The notes below the pieces were generated by a model, which saw only the letters and a list, made by a program, of their open reading frames with translations, did not search any database and was not told the DNA's origin. From Hyperoodon ampullatus (Eukaryota; Chordata; Mammalia; Artiodactyla; Ziphiidae), in contig OX457059.1 in NCBI GenBank assembly GCA_949752795.1, positions 174,604,242 through 174,668,241 on the forward strand: DNA of 64,000 nt. The letters run 5' to 3'. Position numbers and translations under genes: made by a program. This document shows, in pieces, positions 33,414-44,923 of this stretch (positions are counted from its first letter, which is position 1; each line of letters opens with the position of its first letter).

Positions 33414-36400
33414 GAGACCCAGGCCCTGTGAGCTGGCCAGGCTGGGGGCCCACATCCTGCACCACGCACGTCCTGTCAAGGGAGCTGCTTGACGACGTGC
33501 AGGAGGGCCTGAGCAGCAATGGACAAGCCTGCCCTGACCTTCCAGGATTTCTCACATCGTAAAGGAGAGACCACTTCAAATGTGCTGTGTGTGCGAGGAG
33601 CGGAGGGGTTCAAGAGGACTCTTCTCTGGGAATTATTTTAGTTCAATATATTTAAATGTTTAAATATAAACATTTATGTCATATTATATATACCTATCTC
33701 TAGATGGACCTAGATATAATATTTCTGGAGTTTTCTTTGTCAGTCTTCAATCGCACTCAGAACGTCTACCTTAAGTAAAAAACAAATCCTGTTTCCTGCC
33801 TGGAAGAACAGAGAAAGACAGAGGGTGGGCAAGGCTTTTCAGGTACGGCTGAAATCTGAACAAGACCCTGTATTGCTTAAGCAGAGAAACTGTTTTTTAA
33901 ACTGTCAATAAGAATTTTTGCTGCTGTTTCGAACACCCCTAAAAAAGTCCAATATGGTAAATCAGAACTGCATTTTCTGTTTAGCCAGTCTCCCTAAATT
34001 GAGATTAATTTGAAGCTCCCTGTAACTTCTGACTGGGCATGGGAGCCAGTTTTTTTGGGGGTTTTTTTTTTTTTTTCAGTTTTGAGTAATTCAGCTGGAT
34101 CTTATCAGAAGCTATACAAATAAGAAAATAACATTTAAAGTTGCTCAGTGCCATGTGGCTGAAAGGCAGTGTCCCCCTACTAGATTCTGCTTCATAGAAT
34201 AAAACGTGTCTCGATGTTGTCCATAGTACAGGTTTCAGTAACATTTGTGGTCGTACCCTCAAATGGCAGAGGGCGCAGAGACACAGGGCGTGTAACCCCT
34301 GGGACGCACCTGCCTTGCTCTGAGGGGCTGGGGCTCCATCCCCCCAGCTTCTCAGTAAAGTGAAATGGAAAACATTTAAACAAATTCTCTGAATTTGTGC
34401 TATAACGCTCAAGCCATAGCAACCACAAAGCTATGTGCCAACTACGACTTAAAATTTTCCTTCTAGTCTTTTCTTACTAAATAGGAAAAAAAATCTCCAC
34501 AGACAGAGACTTCAGTGCCAGGAACTACAGACATATAATCTGGGGGAATTTTCTCCGTTTTTGACGGGAAGCTGAGCTGTGTTTTGCAGGTCGGGCTCAC
34601 ATCTCTCTGTCCTGTCCCTCTGCCACTCTCTGGCTGCTTTGGATGCGGCCCAAAGCCAGCAGCCCATCTATCTGGCCAGAAGCTTAGGGACATTTCTGCC
34701 CCCTAAGTAAATACAGCTCCCCGAATGCACGAGGCAGCAGGGTATCCGCACACACCTGGCAATCCCCCACTGCGCTCACCGGCTGGTATGGGCTGGGCTG
34801 AGGCACCACGCTTTCCCAAGCTCTCTGAGACGTCTCTTGTGGTCCAGAGGTCAAGGTTGGGAAGGGCCTTTGCAGGAGCTGGAAAACTGCCCCTCAGGAG
34901 GCCTGCCTGAGTTCTGGTGTCCACCTGTGCTGGCCCCCAGCCTCTCACCTCCACTTGCTTTCTAATAAATTCTCCAGGTGTGGCCATGGTTCCAGGGACC
35001 CAGGTCTATGTCCATGAAGACTTTTTCTCATTTTAATAAGAAAAGACTGGAAGGATTTTGAACGCTGCTTCTTCTGGAGCATCGTGGTCTGTACAAGTAG
35101 TTGTACAGGTGATCCATGTTCACCTGTGGCAGAGTGAGAAATCCAGATGAGCAAAGAGAAGAAACCACATGCCTGGGAGGTGCACGCCTCTTGTCTGCCT
35201 CCTTCCTCCCCTGGGACCGCCCGCAGGAGGCCGCCAGCTACCCCTGACCACTTGCCCTTCCCTGACCACGCAGACCTGGATGCGCATTTGAATTGCCCTG
35301 TTGCAACCCAGCCCACACATCCATGCCCTGGAAATTCCGGCTGCACAGCTACCTGCTAACCAGGTGCAAAACTAGCTGGACATGCTTCCTTGTGCTAAGA
35401 AGTGGGGAAATGAAGATGCACGTTCTAGGAGCCACCCCCCTCCCCAGGGCTGAGCTCAGCCTCGGACAGACCTGTGTTTCTGCAGGGACGGGGGAGGGCT
35501 TGGAATATTGTTGAGGGGAACAGAAGAGAGTTACCCTATGCACACAGGACTCCAGCGGCAGTGGGGCTGGAGCACATGTCCTTCGAGGCTTCCGTGTGGC
35601 ATCACCTCCTCCAGGAAGCCCCCCGCTCCATCTCTTTCACTGGGATACACGGTGCTGTGAGTGCCCATCTGTGGCCGGTGCAGGGGAGCGAGATGTCCGT
35701 GTGTGACCTTCCAGTGAGGTGTGCCTGCCTCCAAGAGGGGGCTGGGTGTTGTTCCTGCACCAAGCACAAGGCTGCCCACACTCGTCCCTTGGTGGTGGGT
35801 CACATTCCCGTTAGGGGGCTCAGCGGTTAAAGTGTCACCGCCAGGGTCTGCTTGGGATGGTGGGGCTGTTCTACCCCTGCCTGGATCTGTGGCCTGAATA
35901 CGAACAGTGGTCCTTTCACACTGTGGTGGTTGAAGGTGACATCAGCAGACATTAGGGCAGCATCCTCATCGGCAGACGTTCCCCAAGCTGCATTCTGTGG
36001 GACGTCAGGCTTTATGGGATGCTGACCGCTCTCCTCAAGGAAAGGACTGCATGGCCCCATTTAAGACTCCAGGGAAAGACAGGAAAACAAGGTAACAGGT
36101 TTGTTTTTGTTTCGACAAAGGGCTTTTCAGGACTCCTCCTGTGCTCCTGTCAATTAAGGAGCCACAGTACACCTGGTCTTATTTGACCAAGTGTCCTTTT
36201 ATCAGGGAGGCACCTATTGTATCTCCACAGGGCCGTTTTTCATCTCCACGAGGGCACTATAATTCCACTGGACAAATATGAAATTGCCGGGGCTGAGGGT
36301 CAGTCACACAGGAGAAGGAGCTGGGAAGACACGGCTAGGAGCTTGAGTACTTTCCAGAATGTCTGGCCTCAGCGCATCAGCCAGGGACACCGGAGAAGAA

Positions 36401-36544
36401 AGCCAGAGACCACTGCTTTTGATCCACTGACTTCCTGACACTTTGTCATGTGTTCGTTCAATCTGCACTCCTAAAGAATCTCCAAAATGTCAGATTAAGC
36501 ATTTTTTCTACGAGGTCTTTCCCTTACCAATACTTTCATCAAGA
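33414..36544. other. Unassigned sequence
   Basis: No gene recognised in about 3.1 kb. A T-run lies at 34060-34077. AT-rich 33640-33740 holds a direct repeat-like 'tttaaatgtttaaatataaacattta' palindromic stretch. Frames up to 135 codons (34005-34412, minus) and 133 codons (34945-35346, minus) show no domains. Confidence 0.35.
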
Positions 36545-36615
36545 TCAAAGTGCTTTACTCGTTGTCACTTAATATCCGCCAACACTCTCAAAGATGCAAG
36601 ATTCCTCCCCCAAAG
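36545..36615 (-). mobile_element. Possible MIR/L2 fragment
   Basis: 'atcaaagtgctttactcgttgtcacttaatatccgcc' resembles the 'aagtgctttacatgcattatctcatttaatcctcacaac' block shared by MIR and L2 antisense strands. Weak. Confidence 0.35.
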
Positions 36616-39600
36616 GTACTGCCTTGTGCACGTTCATCCTTTCTTTCCATAGCTGTGATTCAATACGGCAGTGAAATAAGATGTTAAAATGGAAGTTGCC
36701 CTGAGAGGCCGACATGTAATGGCTGTGAAGATGCCAAAGGACATCGCCACCTGCAGAATCTGCAAAGACGATGTGGGAAAGCTAACCTTCACCAGAGCAC
36801 GGACATGGAGGGGGTCGTGGGGAGGAGCAGCAAAGGCCCCCCCAAGGCACCCGGCTCCCACATGGCCCGGACAGGCAGCTGTTGACACGGTGGAACCGAG
36901 AGCAACTCCATCAGAGTCGAGTTGTGCAAAGACTGCTCTGGCTCCTCTTGAGGGGATGCCCCCCGAGCAAGGAAAGGGGACGGGAGCCCTTCAGGGTTTG
37001 CTGCAGCATCCTGCAGGAGACACAGGTGCTTGGTCCAGGTCAGGGCAAGGATGCCAGGAAAAGAGAAGGGATGGGTGCAGGACACAGTTTGGAGATGGAA
37101 CCAACAGGACGTACCTGCTGGGTTGAAATTTTAAGGGGATCCTGAGAATTTTCTACCCAGCAGCTGAGTGGTCCTACTGTGAACATGGAGAGAGCAGGTT
37201 TAGGGGAGATGAGGAAGTAGGTTGTGGAAGTGTGAAGTCTGGGGTTCCTGTTAGACACGCATGTGGTGATTTTGTCTCAATGTTGGGCTACAGGAACCCA
37301 GAGTCCCTGGGGAATTTCTAGGCTGACCTATGAACCATGGAGTCAGCAGCAAACAGCCAGGACCTGAAGCCAAGATGGAGATCAAGTGAATGGGGGTAAA
37401 TGGAGAAAGAAGTCCAAGCAACGGGATCTGCAACCTGCTGGGAGAGAGAAGAGTGGCAGGAAAGGGGGCAGTGATGGTGGTGAGGTGGTGATGGATGGGG
37501 CGGGGGCGCCCGAATGGAAGGGTCCTTGACTCCAAAGGAGCAAAGTGTTCACAATGCAGAAAGCTGGGCCTTGGCCCTCTAACCTGGGTCACATGTGCCC
37601 TTGGTAAGAACAGTGTTGTGGGTGATTCCGTTGGCACCCTGAATAGAGGGGGGTCAAGAGGGAATTGGTAAGAGATACAGACACACACTGCACCTGGGAG
37701 GCACCCCTTTTGCAGTGAGTGTGAGAGGATGACCTGAGTCTGCATTACTAGAGGGTGTGTGTCTTAAGATCATACACATGCACACACACACACACACAAA
37801 CTGCAAAACAAACTGAAAACCCACCCACCGAACTCTTTTTTAATAACTATATCTTCAATGGTAAGATTGGCATCATTATTCAATATTGTTTTGCACATGG
37901 TGCAGGATAAAGCAAATGAGCATTTATATTGGTGTCAAACCAACTGGGTTTATCAACATGAAAGGAGAGAAAACAAATATGATGCCAATGAGTTTGGAGT
38001 GCTGTGGTCCTGAGTTAGGCTGGAAATATGAGTGTGAACTCACGATGATATTATGTGATGATTAAAATCCACAAGTGTTCTGGCTCTGGAAAGGTGTCCC
38101 CTGGCACCTGCACCCTGGTCTCCAGAGTCATGGGCACCAAGAAGAGCGGGTGGAGGTCAGCTCCCAAGGGGACTTCGGGAGGGCTCATCTGAGGAAAGGG
38201 GGTGATGGCCAAGAGGGCCCACCCAGAAGCAGGCGGGTGCACATGGCTGAGAGCACGGACCAGTCTCTCAAGTGAGCAAGGCCACTTGCTGAGAGCCAGG
38301 AGGGTGAACAGGTGTGCAGGTGTGCGAGCCAGTCCTCCAGGGCCTGGTTCTGGGAGGGGTGGGGAGGATATGGGTCAGGTCAGCAGATGGGGGAGGGTGC
38401 CTGGCTGCCCTGTGCTCAGAGAGCCCCAGGTGTGTGGTCTTCAGTGACCCGCGGGAGCCAGTCAGCACTGCTGCACTGTCAGCCCGGTTGCTGAAATCAT
38501 CACGAGGTGTGTAGCACTGGCATGGAGAGAGGGCAGTGGTCCTTGAAGTGACAGAGGGGAGTTCTGGGATGTGGATTATGCAAATCAGCAGGGCTGGCCT
38601 GACCACAGCAGCTTCCAAGGAGGGTGTTTTTAGGCACGGGCAGAGAGAACCATCTGGAAGCAGCAGTGAGGAGCGCCAGCCCCCAGGCTCAGTAATGGGT
38701 GGACAAGAAAGAGTAAATCTGCCATCCCTGGAGGGGACAAGGGGGAAGGGGACACCAGAGGGCCAGGTTCCAGTTACAGGGAAGGGGGAGACCGTTGAGA
38801 GATGTGAGGACAGAGGCGCTTGCTTAAGGCTGGCCTGGCATTCCAGAGGGAAGGGGGGAGCTGTCCAGAGTGAGGAAGTGGGGAATGTGGACTCAGGAAA
38901 TGAGATTTACAGCACGATATGGACAGCAGCACCCCGAGACGGGGCGTCCGGAAGGGAACACTGATGTGAACTCTGACTCGGCAATGCCGGGAGTCCAGCG
39001 AGATGGGGTGAGATGGATGGGAATCAACTTATATGACTGGAACCCTAAGAGGAAGAGAAAGGATGAGAACAACCAGGGGCTCACAAATTCCTGGTTGTGT
39101 GCCAGCCTCCACCCCAGTGATCAGAGCCAGAGTCATCAGCAGAAAGAGGTTAGTTGAGGAAGAGGCAGTGCCAGGGCAACAATTCTATAACTGGAGGAGA
39201 TAATGAGAGTCAGTTTTATGAAGGTACGGAGACCTTGAGTTGTGCTAGAATGAGCACATTGATGTAAACGTGGGTAAGTGGAGCTGAGATTCAATGATGA
39301 GATTTACTCGAAGCTCAAGGCTGGCTCTGTTCTTGCCCCGGGTGACAGGTGGGGACACACCCAGGTGCCCAATGGCTGGGAGGGCAGAAAGGGTCTGGTA
39401 AACCAGAGGGGAGGGGCCTGCAGGAGTGACCAGGGCTCGGCAGTCAGGGGCCCAAGCCCTAGGGGACATTACCGAGCCCACCCTCAGGAAGGGGCCCCAA
39501 TGTCTGAACATCCAAAGGTCTGAGCCAGACGAGAACAGGACCCCAAGTGCACCAAGGGCTGAACATCGGGGATGTATTTGGATTGCACCAACAACAGGTT

Positions 39601-41819
39601 TCTTGGTATCGAGGTGCTTAAAAAAGCTCAGAAGAAGCAGAGAAACAGCAATTTCTAATTAGCTTGCCCCATCTATTAAATATCCATAGAGTGCACTCTG
39701 AGTTGGACTTCTATCAAAATAAATTGAATTATAAAAAATACAAAAACCTGGTCTTCATTTACAGAGTCATGCTGACTTACATGTGACAGTGGTTAATACA
39801 CTGTAATTTTTTGTCTCTTGGGCAAAGATTATACATTTTTCATATGTCATTCTTATTCTTTTCCTGATCGAAAACCCAAGTTTTTCTACAAATCTGTTAA
39901 AATACATATTGTTAGAAAATGATTATTGCTGATTTTGAAAAATTCTCTATTTCCTCATTATTTCATTCCATTTATTAATTTATTCCTCATCAAGTCATTT
40001 ATTAAACCTGTTGGATTTTCTGTTCTACCAGGAGAAAAATCACAGAGCTATGTGGTTTCTTTCATAAAGCTGTGGAGCAGAAGCTGGGTCCTGAGTGGAC
40101 CCCCGTGATGTCACATCACCTGGACCAAAGTCCCTGAGATCAGCCCACAAGCAGGAATCAGATTGGTCCTTGTAAGCGTTTTGTCGTCAGCTACTGTATC
40201 AGTTCACCACTTCCCTCTAGAACACTCTGGGAGGAGGATTGTAGCAGGAGGTAAGGACCAGGGAAGGTCCCCTCTGAAAGCACAATTTCCCGGGTGTGGC
40301 CAGGGGTCCCAGAACCCGACTGCATTCAGGCTTTGTAGGGTCCAAATAAGCTGGGGAGGAGAGAACCTGTTCCAGCCTGTTAGAGCAGAAAGGGGTTGGT
40401 AAAAGTTGTCGGCAGCCCTGGTATCTTCAGGACAAGTAAGGACCAGAGGTAGGTCTGAGAACAGCATAGCTGGAGGCAATGCCAACCAGTGGGCAATGTT
40501 CTTCTAGTGTAAAATCCCTCTTGCTACCTCACCACCCCTGAGTGGGGGCAGGGAGCTCCATGGGCTGCTCCAGGAGAACCAGATGTGGAGCCATCAACTC
40601 CCATCACCTGCTTGCATGCAGTCGGGCGCCAGCACATGAGGTCCCCTCTAGCTGTCTGGGAGTCTAAGAAATAAGGGTCTCTCCCCTCTATTAAATGCTG
40701 GTCTAACAGACTCATAATGTGGAAAGCTATCAAAATGTGGAAAGAATGTTCAAATGATTTGGGGGCAGCCACCAGGAGCACGTATCCAAGATGAGCCTCA
40801 CTTCTTTCATGGGCTGAGTTATTTGTTTCAACCATTTTTCTCCAGAATTTACACTCAAACAGAAGAGAGACACAATCTTTTGAATGTTCTCAAGATATAT
40901 TATGCATTATTTAAGAAACTAATGCATGGACTGGGTCTTTAAAAAAATTAACCTATGAATTATCAGCCGCACAAATGGGCACTGGCTATCTGTAGGGAAG
41001 CACCATAAAATGTGGACTCCCCCAAAAAATAATTCTTAATTTTTCTCAGAAATAGTCAATGACTGCTAGTATATGCAGGAACCACAGAGCAGAGCAGGGC
41101 AGGATATATGCCCAGGACGCAATTACTTTTACCAGACATAGAGATAACTATTATCACCTTGAAAACCTGATGTGTGAAATGTAATTATTTTAACTTTCTC
41201 AGGGCTTGAAAAATATTCAACCCCAACTCACCACCCCATGCTTTCCAAATACATCTTTTTTTTCCCCTCCTCTTCTGTGTCTTGGTAGAGATTTTAAGGA
41301 TTCTAAAGCTAGTCCAAGATATTCAAATTGGGCATGGGAAATCCACATGAATCCCTGAGTGAACATCGAGGCTACAGATCAAGGAGGCAGCATCATATAC
41401 TCCGCCGGCGCAGGCCCCCTGTCTCCACTCCCCCAGCTCTTCTGTAGAAGAAGCTCATAGTGGCACCAAGCAGCCCAGACAACTCTGGCTCGGGTGACCT
41501 GCTGCCCAAGACCTCAGATCACGGGAGGAGGCTTGAATAATCACAACACAAAACCCGGGGCTTCATGAATTTCATTTCTCACTGGTTATTGTTAGAAAAT
41601 GCTCACCTTGCTTTTAAAATGCCCACAACATTAGATAAAGTATCCAGAAAGAGGGCCATAATAATTGAAGGAATAGAGTGACATGGAATTGACGGTTAAT
41701 AAAGCTCTCCCATTCGTCTCCCAGATTCGGTGTTAACGTACTTGAGATGTGAGGTAAGTCCTAAAGGGAATCATAGCTGATGTCTTTTCCCCTTTTTTTA
41801 GGTTTTAACAGTCTTCAAA
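36616..41819. other. Unassigned sequence, about 5.2 kb
   Basis: No gene or clear repeat recognised. The plus frame 36689-37126 (145 codons) begins with a lysine- and cysteine-containing stretch (CRICKDDVGKLTF) that looks less random than most. It has no family match I know and no supporting splice or promoter context. A (CA)n run lies at 37777-37798. A CTCF-like core, caccagagggc, is at 38753-38763. 39660-40080 is AT-rich. Confidence 0.35.
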
Positions 41820-41897
41820 AATTTAATTTAATTTTAATTGAAGTATAGTTTATTTACAATGTTGTATTAGTTTCAGGTGTACAGCAAAGTGCTTCAG

Positions 41898-41963
<66 letters not shown>
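41820..41963 (-). mobile_element. LINE-1 3' end fragment carrying an expanded (TA)n
   Basis: Plus strand 'ttaattttaattgaagtatagtttatttacaatgttgtattagtttcaggtgtacagcaaagtgcttcagttata' is the antisense of the L1 3' terminus. At the place where L1 has a short native TATA-rich motif, a pure (TA)n of about 32 units (41899-41963) has grown and the element stops. Confidence 0.85.
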
Positions 41964-41965
<2 letters not shown>

Positions 41966-42649
41966 CTTTTTTGAGGCTTTTGTCTTTACATTCACCTTAT
42001 CATGAGTGATTTGTGTTTAATCATGGGTTCTTTTAAAACACAACCGTGTATCACTGCCCGTTTTTTTATTATTCTCCTTAATTCAGTCTTCTTTGCTCCT
42101 TGAAGAAGTTGGTCTTTCACCAAAAGGGCTAAACCAAGAGTAAAGGGACCCCCAACTCTGACAAGGGGATATAAATGTGTAAGTGTGTGTGTAATTGTAG
42201 CTAAATAGAATTTATTTCCAAATAAACACATATAATTTCTTTCAATATTTCAAGATAATCCCATTACCCCTTTTCCTCTCAGAAATAAACTGGAATTCAT
42301 TAGATGACTAAAAAGAGAAACACTTAGAAGGGCTGGACCCGAGCATTTTCACGAAATGCTTGTATTTGACAGCCCAAGCTGACCCCTGCAGTGATTTGCA
42401 TGAGAATAGTTACACTATAAGTACACATTTTTCTGTCACTATGATATGGAGGGTTCATATCACAGCGAGCCTGAGGTGTCTGAGACTGTAAAAGGAGAGT
42501 TTGAAAACAGAGTCGTTTCTGAAGGTTTCATAAATGACTTATTTATATACTGTCCATATAAAACCAGAAGCTAATTTGGCAAGTCTTTACTTTACAGCCT
42601 CCTTTTCCTTTCACCATTTTTCAACTTAAAGTAAGTTGTGGCTGGTCTT
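41964..42649. other. Unassigned sequence upstream of promoter-like segment
   Basis: No repeat family is evident at 42240-42650. Includes an octamer motif ATTTGCAT at 42395-42402 (POU-type) and catataaaacc near 42556. The absence of repeats next to the CpG-rich segment fits a regulatory flank, but this is inference. Confidence 0.35.
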
Positions 42650-42960
42650 TTCGAGGGGCGGGAGCATTGCTCGCTGCTAAGCCCATTCTCCCGCATTCAC
42701 AGCAAGCAGGCTGAGCACAGTCGGGCCCCACAAACATCCCGCTACCTGGAGGTGAGGAGGGAGAGCGGCAGGACTCCGCCAGCTGAGCGCTCGCACACCT
42801 GAGCCCCTGAGAGGCCTCCTGCTCCTGCTCCGCTCTGATTGGCTGACAGTGACGTCACGGAGCCAACATGCCAGCGTTCCGGGCAAGCTCCGCTGCCGCA
42901 GTGTCTGCTGTGATATGCGCCTCATCAGTCTTCCAGAACCTACCGGGTACCAAGCTGAAG
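42650..42960. promoter_or_regulatory. Promoter-like CpG-rich segment (GC box, CCAAT, CRE)
   Basis: About 20 CpGs in about 310 bp with GC near 59% by eye, against CpG-poor flanks. Motifs in order: GC box ggggcggga at 42655-42663, inverted CCAAT box ATTGG at 42838-42842, and a perfect palindromic cAMP-response element TGACGTCA at 42850-42857, only 7 bp from the CCAAT box. NF-Y plus CREB/ATF pairs with this spacing are typical of TATA-less housekeeping-type promoters and can fire in both directions. Splice-donor-like sequences exist on both strands: CTGGAG|GTGAGG ending at 42751 (plus) and CCAG|GTAGCG near 42745 (minus). Direction and product are unknown; no coding exon is recognised nearby. Confidence 0.6.
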
Positions 42961-43005
42961 TTAAGAAAAGGTGAAAGGGTTGTACATAAAATGAGGAGCT
43001 ATTAA
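42868..43005 (+). CDS. Possible 45-codon small ORF below the CRE (speculative)
   Basis: An ATG 11 bp after the CRE, with A at -3, opens a 45-codon frame ending TAA at 43003-43005. The first half is rich in A, S and V with an arginine and no acidic residues (MPAFRASSAAAVSAV...), resembling a weak organelle-targeting or signal-like segment. The second half is basic (KLKLRKGERVVHK). A possible splice donor, AAAG|GTGAAA, lies inside it at 42969, so the frame might continue into a downstream exon instead. I know no family that matches. It could be a leader frame, a first coding exon or chance. Confidence 0.2.
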   Translation: MPAFRASSAAAVSAVICASSVFQNLPGTKLKLRKGERVVHKMRSY

Positions 43006-43412
43006 TCCCTTTGTTCTAGGACGCTCACCTGCAGGGTGGTGGGGAAGCCCCATAGGTGACTTAGCAGAGAGTACTTCCTCTGATTTGAAGGGACGTCTTT
43101 CACTCAGGTTTATCTGTCCCCATGTAAATCAGAGGTGCCAGTGACCTCCTTCAGGGGTATTTAGCTGTGGTGTTTCCACCTTGTTTACATGGAGCTTGGC
43201 CGCATTGGTTCCATTAATAAGGGTTCAGAAATTTAGGGCTCTAGAACATTCAATGGAGAGAATATTTAATTTTCTACTAGAAATTCATACAGAAATCACC
43301 AGTACTCTAGCATCATCATTAAAACAGGGTTTAATTTCTTCCACATATAGTTTGAATTCATGTCATCCAAATATGTCAAAGAAACCTATGTGGCTGCTTT
43401 CCTAATTTTTCC
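43006..43412. other. Unassigned sequence downstream of the promoter-like segment
   Basis: No gene or repeat recognised. 43255-43350 is AT-rich. Confidence 0.35.
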
Positions 43413-43740
43413 AACACACATTTATCAACCACCTACTGTACAGCAGACACTCTACCAGGTTATCAATATAAAAATGATTATGGGGGCTTCCCTGGTGGCA
43501 CAGTGGTTGAGAGTCCTCCTGCCGATGCAGGGGACACGGGCTCGTGCCCCGGTCCAGGAAGATCCCACATGCCACAGAGCGGCTGGGCCCGTGAGCCATG
43601 GCCACTGAGCCTGCCCGTCTGGAGCCTGTGCTCCGCAACGGGAGAGGCCACAACAGGGAGAGGCCCGCGTACCGCAAAAAAAAAAAAAAAGATTATGATA
43701 ACAAGCCTAGCAATTAGACATCTGACAAAGGAAAGTTTAT
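43413..43740 (+). mobile_element. L2-like fragment interrupted by a CHR SINE
   Basis: 'cacatttatcaaccacctactgtacagcagacactctaccaggtt' matches the common L2/MIR motif 'tttattgagcacctactatgtgccaggcactgt'. After the SINE, about 50 bp of plausible continuation is seen. Old and poorly preserved. Confidence 0.45.
43483..43690 (+). mobile_element. CHR-type SINE
   Basis: Full-length copy (gggcttccctggtggcacag ... taccgc plus A tail). The B-box-like 'gggctcgtgcc' is slightly altered. Short target-site duplication gattatg at 43476-43482 and 43691-43697. Same subfamily as the copies at 31014 and 32362. Confidence 0.95.
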
Positions 43741-43861
43741 GTCCTGAAACAAGACAGTCAGGGGCCAGAATCCATGTAGCACTGAAAATTTGTGAAGCAG
43801 TTCCTCCCAGCTTTATATACGTTACCTGTTTTAATACTCATGAAACCCTACATGGTGGTGT

Positions 43862-44240
43862 ATCCATCAGAATTGGCTAGGTTTTGCTGTAGTAACAAAC
43901 ATGTAATCATAAGAGGTTTACACAGCTGATATTTACTTCCTGTTGGTGCAATGTTTTTTGGTGTCCTCAGGGCTTCTGAGGACAGCTCCCTCCATGCATT
44001 GGCCCAGCTGCAGGCTGATTAGTCTTTGGACATCTTTCTGTTCACACATCCCTCCATGAAGTCAAGGGGAGGGGAAGATCAGGATGGAAAATAGAGCACA
44101 GGCTATTCAATGCTTCTCTCTGGAAGTGACCCAAGTCACTTTCATCCACATTTTATTAACCAAAGAAGTCACATAATCATGACTCCCTTCCAAGGGTTTG
44201 GGAAATGTGTCCTCCCTCTCCATGCCTGCAAAGATAGGAG
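43862..44240 (-). mobile_element. Old LTR-like element, MLT1-like
   Basis: Plus strand reads 'ttggctaggttttgctgtagtaacaaac', 'tgatatttacttcct', 'ctctctggaagtgacccaagtcactttcatccacattttatt' and 'accaaagaagtcacataatcatgac'. This is the antisense layout of a dispersed mammalian LTR whose sense end carries 'aataaa' and 'ttgtttgttacagcagc'. The family is assigned with moderate doubt. No coding capacity. Confidence 0.5.
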
Positions 44241-44909
44241 AACTGCCTCTAGTGCCCTGCAGCCATGCAGACCCCAGGGTTGAACTACTCACAATGCAGT
44301 TTTATCGAGGAATAAAATGCAGTACAGGCAGCTTACATGATCAGCAAAGACTGTGCTGAGCTTGACCCAGGTAGCCCCTCTGTGGAACTGACCCTTTAAC
44401 CACCATCCTAGTTGCTCCATTATAATGTGGCATTGCACCCAGAACCCAAGTGGTGGAGTAAAACACAGAGTGGTCACCTCAGGGAGTGGTGCCTAGAGTT
44501 TCCTCGGACTCCAGCTTTCCAGGTCTGGGAGCTGGAAAAGGGTGCCCTGCCAGGCAGCAGTGGCCATGGTCCTTCAGAGCCAGAGGAGGCAGTTAGGGGA
44601 TTCAGGAAGGCTGTGTCCAGCATGGGCAGTAAGGATCAGGATATAGGATGGAGAATGAATGTCAAGTGTTTGCATGGCCAGGTCCAAACGAGCCCTAGGC
44701 CACAACTGTGGTTCATCTGCAGGAGGCCCTCATCTGGCCACTGGCCTCTGATTTACTGTTGAAGCTGCCTTGATGAACTGAAACAGGTGGATGCATTTTA
44801 TTCTTGTTTACAGCCATTTACTCCACAGCAAGGTGTGTGGCATGGCTGTGACCCATGGAAGGGGGTCACTTGTCAAGCTTGTTGATACTATCCCTGAGAG
44901 ACCAGACAG
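44241..44909. other. Unassigned sequence
   Basis: No gene or repeat recognised. Plus frame 44412-44762 (116 codons) has no known domain. Confidence 0.35.
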
Positions 44910-44923
44910 TGTGTATAATTTTT
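44910..44923. repeat. Left target-site duplication of minus-strand L1
   Basis: The 14-mer tgtgtataattttt occurs here and at 47686-47699, exactly bracketing the L1 between. Confidence 0.9.
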
